Shown: positions 1 to 6,686 of the stretch, piece by piece
Layout: each line of letters opens with the position of its first letter
How positions within the stretch are numbered: the stretch's first letter is position 1
Assembly: GCA_044432945.1 (NCBI GenBank)
Contig: JAWXUD010000050.1
Span: 1-7,118 of the forward strand
DNA from: JAWXUD01 sp044432945
Lineage (GTDB): Bacteria; Cyanobacteriota; Vampirovibrionia; Gastranaerophilales; Gastranaerophilaceae
Length of the DNA: 7,118 bases
Direction of reading: 5' to 3'
Notes under the pieces: model-generated
What the model was told of the DNA's origin: nothing
Database searches by the model: none
What the model saw: only the letters and a program-made list of their open reading frames with translations
Translations under genes and position numbers: made by a program

Positions 1-156
1 TTTATTTTCTTGTTGTTCAAGAATTGTTTTGCCAATTTCCCAATAGAGTAAAATTAATTGAGAATTTACAGACATTGCGGCTTTAATTTGAGCGGTTTTA
101 ATCTTTGATTTTAAATCCTCTAAAATATTTGTATATGATAATTCAACATTAGTCAT
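1..156 (-). CDS. DUF1016 / YhcG-family protein, N-terminal fragment (runs off the left edge)
   Basis: An ATG at 156-154 opens a frame of 52 codons that stays open to the window edge, so only the N-terminus is present. Visible hallmarks are LEDLKSKIKTAQIKAAMSVN followed by QLILLYWEIGKTILEQQ. This matches the start of the DUF1016 N-terminal domain (a helical region ending in LLYWEIG..I...Q), which in full-length members precedes a PDDEXK-type nuclease domain; the nuclease part is outside the window. Family members are frequently found in accessory and defence islands and near restriction systems, but their cellular role is not settled. A Shine-Dalgarno-like AAAGGGG at 169-163 sits 6 nt before the ATG, and an extended -10 promoter lies just upstream, so the gene appears to have its own start of transcription. 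The ATG at 160-158 is out of frame and stops after three codons. Family assignment is from remembered motif similarity and is fairly secure; function is inferred. Confidence 0.82.
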   Translation of the reverse strand, partial: MTNVELSYTNILEDLKSKIKTAQIKAAMSVNSQLILLYWEIGKTILEQQENK

Positions 157-162
157 GCATAA

Positions 163-184
163 CCCCTTTGGATAAATTATACCA
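163..184 (-). promoter_or_regulatory. Extended -10 promoter and RBS for the DUF1016 gene
   Basis: On the minus strand TGGTATAAT (184-176) is a perfect extended -10 element (TGn plus TATAAT). No good -35 is seen: the best hexamer at a 16-bp spacing is TCATTG, which fits use of the extended -10. The predicted transcription start would fall near 169, so the leader is only about a dozen bases and the AAAGGGG Shine-Dalgarno-like run (169-163) would lie at its very 5' end. The -10 match is direct; transcription from it is inferred. Confidence 0.45.
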
Positions 185-192
185 TAAAAACT

Positions 193-254
193 ATGGACAA
201 TGACCCCAGAGGATATGCCGAAAATCACAACCGCTCAAGCGAAATGAGGCATAT
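193..254. repeat. GC-rich intergenic islet with nested inverted repeats
   Basis: Between the giant gene and the DUF1016 gene lies a stretch of about 50% GC (29 of 58 bases at 193-250) inside DNA that is mostly 20-30% GC. It contains a 7-bp inverted repeat, ATATGCC at 213-219 and GGCATAT at 248-254, enclosing a small hairpin CGCT-CA-AGCG at 232-241. An alternative pairing CTCA/TGAG uses the same bases. There is no run of T after either arm, so it is not a classical Rho-independent terminator, though it could still serve as a 3' end structure for the giant gene or as a protein-binding site. The 10-mer AACCGCTCAA at 229-238 recurs inverted at 88-97 inside the DUF1016 gene. Function unknown. Confidence 0.4.
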
Positions 255-288
255 ATTTATTCTAGCTTAGACCTTAAAATTTTCTTTT

Positions 289-3200
289 TTACAAATCATA
301 GGAATTGATATTACTCATCTCTGTTCCAATAAATATAAACTTTTTATTATTTAATCTAGCATACTCAAGCCATTCAGGGTCTATTTCTGATATGTCATTA
401 ACTTTTGCAAGAATAAAATCTGAATTGATTTCAGAATGAGAAATATTTGTTTCGTTATGAGAACCTTTATAACCAGCTGTATTCACCATTTGCTTTTGTG
501 CCTCTTTCAACATACTTACTATATATTCGACACGTTCTGTAGACAATTTTTTTCCATCTATCGTTAAATTATTAATTTGAGTAAAATATTTCTTATTATA
601 TATTTGCAAATACAGTTCTCTATATTGATTATCATTTAATTCTAATTTTTCTTTTATGAATTTAGATATATGATGACGAGAATCTTTTGTTGTAACTGTT
701 AATTGTTTGTTTATTTCAAATAATATTGTTTCATGTCCATTAGATTTTACCCCGTGACCAATATCTGTATCTTGATTACTTGCGTAAATATAATCATTTT
801 GATCAACAGCTTTTAGCGGAATACCATATTTTCTTTCTTGAAATGTACCTTTTTGTCCCAATCCAATTTTGCTTGAAGATAATAAGCTTGAACGATTAGG
901 GTTTGCAGTTAAAAGGATTGTATGCACTTCATTTAAATCCCTTACGAAAGTGGCATCGACAGTAAAATCTTCAGCCATAGTGCCTTTGGTAAATCCATAT
1001 TTTGATATATCACCTTTTATTTCAGTTAAATTAAGAACCCCATAATTATGACCATTAAATTCAACAGTTGGTATTTTATCTAGATTTTTTCCTGTTGGCA
1101 ATTGGGTTGCAAATAAAGGTATTCCTGAATTGTTAATGTGATTTTGATAAATTTTGATATACGCTAATTCTGTATCAGTTAATTTTTTATTAAGCTTAGA
1201 ATCCCAGTAGATTTTAGCTGAATTTAATTTATTTTGAGTATTGAACTTTAATGCTATATTCTTTAATTTATAATCTACCACATGTTTCAAATTTTTTTCA
1301 AAATTATTCTTAGTGTCTAGCAAGTAACAAACTGCTCTTTTAGTCTCAAAAGTCAAGTTCATTTTATCCATTAATGAATAGGCTTCATCAGGGTTGATAT
1401 CAGAGAATAAACCTGCTAATTTTAATTGTTGTTTACTCTTATCATCTAAAGAGCTATATTCGTCAGTATTTATTATTTTATTTAATGTTTGTGCAAAACC
1501 ACTATCTTCTGATAAAGATTTCAATTCAGGAAATGCATTATAAACTTGTTCAATAAATAATTTAGTAGAAGCATCGCTAGATAGCATTTCTTTCAAATTG
1601 GCTTCTCCAACATTAGTATTAGCTAACAGTGTATGTACATTTTTAATATAAGTTTTATCTACTTCAATTAAATCGACTGGTTTTAAAAGGTCCCTTTCCA
1701 AATTTTGCTTAAACTCATTAAACATTCTCAACGTAGTCGGATTTTGCTGCGCATATTCAGTCACTTCCTGCTCTCTACATTGTTCTAACAAAGATATTTT
1801 TTTTGTAGACGATAATTCTTTTGTTTTTTGAGGGTTTAGTAAATGTTCTTTTAAATCAATTTTATCACATTCAATATTTTTAGATGGCCAGTTGCCACAT
1901 AAATGTATTAGCGCCTCTTCATTCATATTATTTGCCATAAGAGAAATAATGCTTGGTTCCATATCAATTTTATCAGCTATTTTTGAATACCTTTGCCAAT
2001 CAACTTTATTAAAATCAGCACCAAAGTGTGAAATAGGAAATCTATAGCTGTCCCTATCTAAAGAGGACAACCAATTTTCTTTTGTTATTATTTTATTTGC
2101 TATAAATTCATCTGGTATTTTTGAAGCATCACCAATTGTGCTATAATGTTTTTTGAATAATTTTATTAATCCTTGTTCGTCTAAAAAATCGCTAAATTTT
2201 TCAAGAGCAATATAATGATTTTCTCTTATATCTTTAGTTATAATTTTATCAAAAGATATATTATCATTCACTGCTAAATGCGGGTATATTAAACTATCAA
2301 ATCTCTCATTCATTTTATCTATATTATGAATGTTTTTAGAATGTATTCTACCTTGTGAAATATATTTATCTAGATACTTTATATTTTCTTCATTAAAGCT
2401 AATAATAAAAGCATTGAAATTGCCAGGATTTAAATATGAAATATATTGATTAAATATTTCTTTGTTAATTCCATCATTAAACTTCATTGCCAGAATATCA
2501 AATGGACGAACTCTTTCTAAGAATTCACTATAATCATCAAATGGAAATGCTTTTATTGTTTCAAAATTATTAATAGCCATTTCTAAATGTTGCTCTGTTA
2601 ATTTCTCTTTGTCGATATATTTAAATGCTGATAAATTATATAATTCATCAATGCGTTCATCAGGATATCTCTGCATAAATGTTTGTATTAAATCATTTCT
2701 ACTTTCATATATTACTTTTACATCATTAAATACTGACGATTGACTGATTCTTACAACACTATTGTCTGTTATTTTTTCGCCAGTTGTTCGGCTTGCTGGA
2801 GCCAAATCAGTTACGACTTCACTTTTTACCTCAACGGCTTTGTGTTCAGGCAATGCTTTTTGGACTTTTACTTCTGTTGAAGTTGGTTGTTTTGTTGATT
2901 CTGTTTTTTCAGTTGCTGGCATGTTTGAAGCCTTGCCGTTAGGCGAATTTGTTCCGCCTGCCTCATTTGCCCCAGCTCTGCCGAATTTCGGGAACGCTTT
3001 GTTGTATTTAGTGATAACAGGTTCGCTCATCAACAAATCTCTAGCACCAGTGAATACTCCCATATCAACAGCATTACCGCCCTTGTCGCTGTGTTGAGTT
3101 TTAACCGTTTCTCTAAACGCTTTTTTAACAACATCTGCTGTTAATTTGACATCATCTGCAATCCCCAACGCCTCTCTAGACAACTGGATTTCTGTTTTCA

Positions 3201-5544
3201 TTTGGTTAGATTTCGCGACATTATCCAAAACTTTCGCCTGAACTTTACCCATCGCTTTAAATCCTGCTAACATCGCAAGTGATTCTGTTTGTCCAGCTAA
3301 TGTAAACTCGCCTTCTTCGGCGTATTTCATCGCTCCGCCCGTTACAATCGGCGCCACTTCGCTCGCAATTTTTGCAGTAGTTTGAGTTGTTTTTAATCCG
3401 ATACTTGAAACAAGTGTTCCCTCAGCAGTCATTTTTACAGGCGCAAAAGCCAAGTTCGCTATACTACTTGCCCCTGCAAACGCTGCCAAGCTCAATCCTG
3501 AAGCATTTGAAGCATTTAAAATATTACCCCACTCCTCATCAATATTTCTTGATTTACTCGACATCACATCAGTTGATTCAGTGATAAAAGTAGATCCAGC
3601 TCCTGTCAAATAAGCCCGACCGACACCCATTGCTAGTTTTGTAATCATCGAAGCACTCGCCGCTTGCCCACCAGGGATTAAACCACTTGCGACAATCAAA
3701 CCAATATTTGCCGTCATCTTAACCGCACCCGCTCCGACTTGTTGAGAGTGATTATACTCCTGAACCCGTCTTGCAATATCGTTTTTTGCGCCATAGGCAG
3801 CATAGTAAAAATCGTCTGCTTTTTTCATCAAGTAATCTATACTTTTGCCCTCGGTTATTTCATTGAGCAAAGATTTATAAGTCTGCGACTGATGTTTTGC
3901 TATTTCTCGCAATACTTCATATTCTTGTTGTGGTGTAGAATTTTCATCTAATCGTGATGCATAAATTTGTTCTATTAACTCAAAACCTTTATTCTTATCC
4001 CCATCGCCTAAGTAACTCGCTAATTTAGCCTTTGAGGTAACCAACTGTTCAGCTGTTGCAACAGGGTTATCTGTATTTAATAAATCTGAGAATTCTTTGT
4101 TAAAAGTATATTCCACGGTTGCTAAACTTTGTGCCGAAATTAGTTTTTCTTCATTAATTGCAAAAGTCTGTACTTTATCTGCATCGAATTTCACCCCATA
4201 AGTTTGTTCGAACTTCGCCTCAAAATTTTTGCCACTAGATACTTCTTGTAAATTTAGCTCTAGTTGATTAACATCTTCTTGATAATCCGCCATCATTTCG
4301 GTGTAATTTTGATACAAGGCATAAATCGCTACCTCAAAACCTAGTTTTTCTTCCTCGTTTTCAATAGCGTTAGATTCTTCTATCATTGAATTTAAACTAG
4401 CAACCAGTTCTCCAATTTCACTAGCTTTTGCATCAAGCTCGCTCAAATCAAGGTTTTTTGGACTATCTTTGTCTTGAGCTTCTTGTAGTTCTGAAAGCAT
4501 TACCTCATAGGCTTGCAAATCTCCTTCAACAATGCTTGCTCTATTATGTGAACCCCAAACCGCAGAGATGTTATTGGCGACTTTGCCAGACCATCCATCG
4601 TAATTCACCTGTTGCTCAAAGGAGTCTTTTGCAGATTTCAATCTGTTTTGCAAAAGGTCAATACCACCTTGTTGACAGCCGAGTTTAATGAAAGTTGGGG
4701 AGAATTCAAAAGCATGTTCACTAGAGTTATCCACAGAATTTTCGTAGTTTTGTTCGCCTTCAGTTTCAAAAGGCGAAGTAGAAGATGTTGCTGTTGGACC
4801 TACTTCAATTGAGGCTTTTATCCCTCGGATAATATTATTAAGCGTTGTCGCATCTGTTTTAGATAATACATCTGTTTGAGCTGTACTCATTGAATAACCA
4901 TTCATTGATTGAACGGTTGATTTTTTAGCCATTATTTGTGTATATTCTTGTTTGAACACATTAACATCTATATTTAATTCATCAACTTTTGCGATAAGAG
5001 CGTTGTAGATTATTTGGATATATTGTTTTTTAACTTTGTCGTGGGTATTTGTTTCTGATAATCCTGTTATGTATTCGACAAGAGATTTGTTATCTTTAGA
5101 AATTTTATCGTATTCATTTAAAACATCAACTACGTTGTCTTTGTTTAGTTTTGATAATTCAGATTTTAATCCATTACCACTCCAATCCCTCCAACTACCA
5201 TCAAGAGAGCATAAGTCTTTTGCGATTTTTTGTGATTGTTCGAACTCAACTTGAGCTAGCTCTTCTGGTGTGATTTCGACATAGTTGTTACGTGGACTTC
5301 TTATCTCAATACTTAAACCCATATTACCAGAAGATTTTGAGTAATTGAATAATTGTGAGCCGTCATATTCTGTATTGCTTTGAACAAAGTTTCTAACTCC
5401 TGTCTCTTTGAAATCTTTTGCTTGAGCGATTAGGTTTGCAAGTTGTGAGCTGTCAGAATTTTGGCATAGTGATTGAGCCTGCTCAAAGGAAATCCCTTTA
5501 AAAGCTGCGATATCTGTAATTGTTTGAACGCTTAAATCTGCCAA
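289..5544 (-). CDS. Giant 1751-residue modular protein of unknown function (effector or polymorphic-toxin-like layout)
   Basis: I do not recognise a named family for the whole protein. It starts at TTG 5544-5542, chosen because AGGAAAGG lies 8 nt upstream and an in-frame TAA at 5583-5581 leaves no ATG or GTG alternative; it ends at TAA 291-289. No signal peptide is seen. Residues 1-600 are mostly helical and acidic, with two W-S-G motifs (W121, W318) and coiled-coil-like sequence at about 340-437. Residues 603-770 are rich in Gly, Ala and Ser with hydrophobic stretches. Residues 790-842 resemble a J domain (HSD at 818-820). Residues 856-926 are a Thr/Pro/Lys-rich linker. Residues 940-1300 are AT-rich helical sequence with no recognised domain. 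Residues 1325-1480 resemble a degenerate HD-like domain. Residues 1496-1751 form an unrecognised terminal module. Base composition drops sharply after the linker, suggesting a conserved N-terminal chassis joined to a variable C-terminus. The gene has its own promoter after the transposition-type operon. A secreted or injected effector, a large phage-like protein, or a surface-associated protein are all possible; enzymatic activity cannot be assigned. Confidence 0.9.
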   Translation of the reverse strand: MADLSVQTITDIAAFKGISFEQAQSLCQNSDSSQLANLIAQAKDFKETGVRNFVQSNTEYDGSQLFNYSKSSGNMGLSIEIRSPRNNYVEITPEELAQVEFEQSQKIAKDLCSLDGSWRDWSGNGLKSELSKLNKDNVVDVLNEYDKISKDNKSLVEYITGLSETNTHDKVKKQYIQIIYNALIAKVDELNIDVNVFKQEYTQIMAKKSTVQSMNGYSMSTAQTDVLSKTDATTLNNIIRGIKASIEVGPTATSSTSPFETEGEQNYENSVDNSSEHAFEFSPTFIKLGCQQGGIDLLQNRLKSAKDSFEQQVNYDGWSGKVANNISAVWGSHNRASIVEGDLQAYEVMLSELQEAQDKDSPKNLDLSELDAKASEIGELVASLNSMIEESNAIENEEEKLGFEVAIYALYQNYTEMMADYQEDVNQLELNLQEVSSGKNFEAKFEQTYGVKFDADKVQTFAINEEKLISAQSLATVEYTFNKEFSDLLNTDNPVATAEQLVTSKAKLASYLGDGDKNKGFELIEQIYASRLDENSTPQQEYEVLREIAKHQSQTYKSLLNEITEGKSIDYLMKKADDFYYAAYGAKNDIARRVQEYNHSQQVGAGAVKMTANIGLIVASGLIPGGQAASASMITKLAMGVGRAYLTGAGSTFITESTDVMSSKSRNIDEEWGNILNASNASGLSLAAFAGASSIANLAFAPVKMTAEGTLVSSIGLKTTQTTAKIASEVAPIVTGGAMKYAEEGEFTLAGQTESLAMLAGFKAMGKVQAKVLDNVAKSNQMKTEIQLSREALGIADDVKLTADVVKKAFRETVKTQHSDKGGNAVDMGVFTGARDLLMSEPVITKYNKAFPKFGRAGANEAGGTNSPNGKASNMPATEKTESTKQPTSTEVKVQKALPEHKAVEVKSEVVTDLAPASRTTGEKITDNSVVRISQSSVFNDVKVIYESRNDLIQTFMQRYPDERIDELYNLSAFKYIDKEKLTEQHLEMAINNFETIKAFPFDDYSEFLERVRPFDILAMKFNDGINKEIFNQYISYLNPGNFNAFIISFNEENIKYLDKYISQGRIHSKNIHNIDKMNERFDSLIYPHLAVNDNISFDKIITKDIRENHYIALEKFSDFLDEQGLIKLFKKHYSTIGDASKIPDEFIANKIITKENWLSSLDRDSYRFPISHFGADFNKVDWQRYSKIADKIDMEPSIISLMANNMNEEALIHLCGNWPSKNIECDKIDLKEHLLNPQKTKELSSTKKISLLEQCREQEVTEYAQQNPTTLRMFNEFKQNLERDLLKPVDLIEVDKTYIKNVHTLLANTNVGEANLKEMLSSDASTKLFIEQVYNAFPELKSLSEDSGFAQTLNKIINTDEYSSLDDKSKQQLKLAGLFSDINPDEAYSLMDKMNLTFETKRAVCYLLDTKNNFEKNLKHVVDYKLKNIALKFNTQNKLNSAKIYWDSKLNKKLTDTELAYIKIYQNHINNSGIPLFATQLPTGKNLDKIPTVEFNGHNYGVLNLTEIKGDISKYGFTKGTMAEDFTVDATFVRDLNEVHTILLTANPNRSSLLSSSKIGLGQKGTFQERKYGIPLKAVDQNDYIYASNQDTDIGHGVKSNGHETILFEINKQLTVTTKDSRHHISKFIKEKLELNDNQYRELYLQIYNKKYFTQINNLTIDGKKLSTERVEYIVSMLKEAQKQMVNTAGYKGSHNETNISHSEINSDFILAKVNDISEIDPEWLEYARLNNKKFIFIGTEMSNINSYDL
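1105..1572 (-). other. Degenerate HD-like segment within the giant protein (tentative)
   Basis: Residues about 1325-1480 contain DDKSKQQLKLAGLFSDI, which resembles the LK-LA-LLHDIGK signature of HD phosphohydrolase-type domains. The metal-binding H is replaced by Ser1381 (S1381-D1382, codons at 1404-1399) and the following GK is absent. Later parts of the segment, including HINNSGIPLF, recall what I remember from related large proteins with intact HD domains, but I cannot verify this. If correct, the domain has lost its metal site and would be non-catalytic. Confidence 0.3.
3019..3177 (-). other. J-domain-like segment (HSD in place of HPD) within the giant protein
   Basis: Residues about 790-842 read as ALGI, LTADVVKKAFRETVKTQH, then SDKGGN, then FTGARDLLMS. 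This follows the J-domain pattern: a short LGI lead, helix II with K-K-A-F-R, the HPD loop followed by KGG, and helix III with A..LL. The loop is H818-S819-D820 (codons at 3093-3085) instead of HPD. In DnaJ proteins the HPD triad is needed to stimulate Hsp70 ATPase activity, so this copy may be non-canonical or used only as a structural or docking module. The pattern match is good; function is inferred. Confidence 0.6.
3235..3738 (-). other. Gly/Ala/Ser-rich region with hydrophobic stretches
   Basis: Residues about 603-770 are dominated by small residues, with stretches such as VGAGAVKMTANIGLIVASGL and SGLSLAAFAGASSIANLAFA. Such regions occur in glycine-zipper or membrane-insertion segments of toxins and secreted effectors, and in phage tape-measure proteins. 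The stretches are only moderately hydrophobic, so stable transmembrane helices are not certain. The segment divides the helical N-terminus from the J-like domain. Confidence 0.4.
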
Positions 5545-5552
5545 TTTACTTG

Positions 5553-5560
5553 CCTTTCCT
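5553..5560 (-). promoter_or_regulatory. Ribosome-binding site deciding the TTG start of the giant gene
   Basis: AGGAAAGG on the minus strand is separated by 8 nt from the TTG at 5544-5542. The frame upstream is closed by TAA at 5583-5581, and no other usual start codon lies between, so this site fixes the start. Confidence 0.65.
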
Positions 5561-5580
5561 ATTATTTTTTCTAACCTTTG

Positions 5581-5599
5581 TTATGCATTAATCGCATAA
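5581..5599 (-). promoter_or_regulatory. Short hairpin at the predicted 5' end of the giant gene transcript
   Basis: A 6-bp stem (TTATGC at 5581-5586 pairing with GCATAA at 5594-5599) encloses a 7-nt loop containing the palindrome ATTAAT. The predicted transcription start is near 5599, so the mRNA would begin with this stem-loop. It could stabilise the 5' end or, as DNA, be an operator dyad. The symmetry is seen directly; the role is inferred. Confidence 0.3.
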
Positions 5600-5605
5600 T
5601 TACAC

Positions 5606-5633
5606 ATGATAGTTATCGGCAGATTTGTATCAA
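5606..5633 (-). promoter_or_regulatory. Sigma70-type promoter for the giant gene
   Basis: The -35 TTGATA (5633-5628) and -10 TATCAT (5611-5606) each match the consensus at five of six bases and are separated by 16 bp. The start would be near 5599, giving a leader of about 55 nt before the TTG codon. This is the best promoter in the gap, so the giant gene is probably transcribed independently of the upstream three-gene operon, although read-through is possible because no terminator is visible after that operon. Confidence 0.5.
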
Positions 5634-5644
5634 AACTTTAGGTT

Positions 5645-5662
5645 ATTGTTAAGAATGTTAAG
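5645..5662 (-). promoter_or_regulatory. Tandem 9-bp direct repeat upstream of the -35 (possible activator site)
   Basis: On the minus strand CTTAACATT (5662-5654) is followed immediately by CTTAACAAT (5653-5645), a tandem repeat with one difference. It ends 11 bp before the -35 hexamer, a usual position for an activator. TTAAC direct repeats recall response-regulator boxes such as cyanobacterial Pho boxes, but those have a longer period, so the binding protein is unknown. Confidence 0.4.
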
Positions 5663-5679
5663 GAGCTAAATCATCACGT

Positions 5680-6129
5680 TTATTCTTCATTATCGGGATA
5701 TTCAATCCCTAAAAAATCACGTTCGATTTGTCGCATTAAATCTTTAGAAATAAAATTGTCTTTTTTCTTGAAAGCTACCTCATTTTCTTTTTGGATTGAA
5801 TTTTCATATTTTTTAGCCTCTGGGCTTAGTTTTAATAAATTCATAAACAGAAAAGTATCGTTTTGTGAAAGTGGACGACCTTCGTCAATATCTCTAGAGA
5901 TTTTATTCGCTAATTTATCAGCCAAAACTATCATATCCTTTGAAAGTTTTTTCTTTTGAATTTCCAACTCTTTTTGGTATTTATCTTTTTCGATATTCCA
6001 CTTGAAATTTTTAGCCCAATAATAAATATTACGTTTTGAAACGCCAAGCCTGAAAGAAATCTCACTAACAGATAAATCTTGCTCAACATATAATTCTTTA
6101 ACTTCATTAAATTGTTTATGCATAATCAA
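5680..6129 (-). CDS. Helix-turn-helix protein resembling phage small terminase / DUF1804
   Basis: The 149-residue product has an N-terminal HTH at about residues 8-41: ELYVEQDLSVSEISFRLGVS, then a recognition helix ending Y-W-A-K-N-F-K-W. This arrangement is typical of the DNA-binding domain of Mu-like phage small terminase (DUF1804, Mu gp27-like) and of related gpP-type HTH proteins. Residues 45-80 are a Lys/Glu-rich helix probably used for oligomerisation, and the C-terminus is charged and ends in DNEE. The TTG at 6129-6127 overlaps the previous gene's TGA by 4 bp and lies at good distance from AAAGGTGG; an ATG two codons later (6123-6121) would give 147 residues and is a real alternative. 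No large terminase follows, so it may instead be a regulator of the element. The HTH is certain; the packaging role is inferred. Confidence 0.8.
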   Translation of the reverse strand: MIMHKQFNEVKELYVEQDLSVSEISFRLGVSKRNIYYWAKNFKWNIEKDKYQKELEIQKKKLSKDMIVLADKLANKISRDIDEGRPLSQNDTFLFMNLLKLSPEAKKYENSIQKENEVAFKKKDNFISKDLMRQIERDFLGIEYPDNEE

Positions 6130-6686
6130 TTACCACCTTTGAAAACTATTCTTCTTACATCAAATTCATTTTTTGATGTAATTCTTTTAACTTGAAATTT
6201 ACAACGACTATCAATGATACCAAGATTTTGATAATACTTAATTAGTTGATTTAACAATGCCAAGACATTCTTTATTCTGCGAGGCTTCAGTCCCCTTTCT
6301 TTACAATACAAATAAAATTGATGAATATTTTCGGGACAAATATTTTTCAATTCAATATCTTTGAAAAATAATAAGATATGATACTTAAATATGGCATTGT
6401 AATGTTGTATCGTCAATGGTTTGCAAAAACGATGAACATAATTTTCCATAAATTGTTCTATAGCCATTTCAATACTTAAACTTGTATTTTTAACTTCAAT
6501 ATTTTCAAATACTCCGAAATTAATGTCTGATTTCTTTTCAATATATTTATATATTTCGTTTTTAAACTCAATTTTATTGGCTTTTAAAAGCTGTTTAAGT
6601 GCCGTTTCGCAATCACATTCTGATATCATTTCTATTTCATCTAGAGAGAATTCTTTTAAATGTTTGGCTAATTTTTCTATATTCAT
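6126..6686 (-). CDS. Stand-alone tyrosine-recombinase core-binding (SAM-like) domain protein, no catalytic domain
   Basis: The 186-residue product begins at ATG 6686, overlapping the ATPase stop as ATGA, with GGAG 8 nt upstream. Residues 1-65 are a charged helical lead without a recognised family. Residues about 70-160 fit the N-terminal SAM-like, core DNA-binding domain of phage integrases: a helix with AIEQFMENY, then LTIQHYNAIFKYH, a short KDIELKNICPENIHQFY stretch, and a long helix NVLALLNQLIKYYQNLGIID. The protein then ends after a basic V-K-R-I-T segment, exactly where the R...HxxR...Y catalytic domain of an integrase would begin. The next gene is an unrelated HTH protein and the operon overlap is intact, so this looks like a genuine short protein rather than a frameshift. 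It may bind element ends or assist the transposase. The fold call is by pattern; the role is inferred. Confidence 0.72.
   Translation of the reverse strand: MNIEKLAKHLKEFSLDEIEMISECDCETALKQLLKANKIEFKNEIYKYIEKKSDINFGVFENIEVKNTSLSIEMAIEQFMENYVHRFCKPLTIQHYNAIFKYHILLFFKDIELKNICPENIHQFYLYCKERGLKPRRIKNVLALLNQLIKYYQNLGIIDSRCKFQVKRITSKNEFDVRRIVFKGGN

Noticed and set aside
213..254. Rho-independent terminator after the giant gene
   Set aside because: The arms are 7 bp with a 28-nt loop and there is no T tract after the stem on the minus strand.
163..270. Small plus-strand ORF (ATG at 193, 25 residues) in the intergenic islet
   Set aside because: Very short, no Shine-Dalgarno sequence, and it overlaps the inverted repeats; nothing supports translation.
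2762..3097. 111-codon plus-strand ORF
   Set aside because: It lies antisense within the giant gene, where the minus frame shows the J-like domain and linker; the translation has no recognisable motif and no supported start.
154..5588. GTTATGCAT in inverted orientation at 154-163 and 5580-5588, flanking the giant gene
   Set aside because: Nine bases including the palindrome ATGCAT are expected by chance in this much AT-rich DNA; no target duplication or longer terminal repeat is seen.
5645..5662. Canonical cyanobacterial Pho box
   Set aside because: The TTAAC core fits, but the repeat period is 9 bp and there are only two copies, so it is reported only as an unidentified tandem repeat.
6126..6686. 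Functional site-specific integrase
   Set aside because: No catalytic R, HxxR or Tyr region is present, and the next frame encodes an unrelated HTH protein, so it is neither a full integrase nor a simple frameshift.
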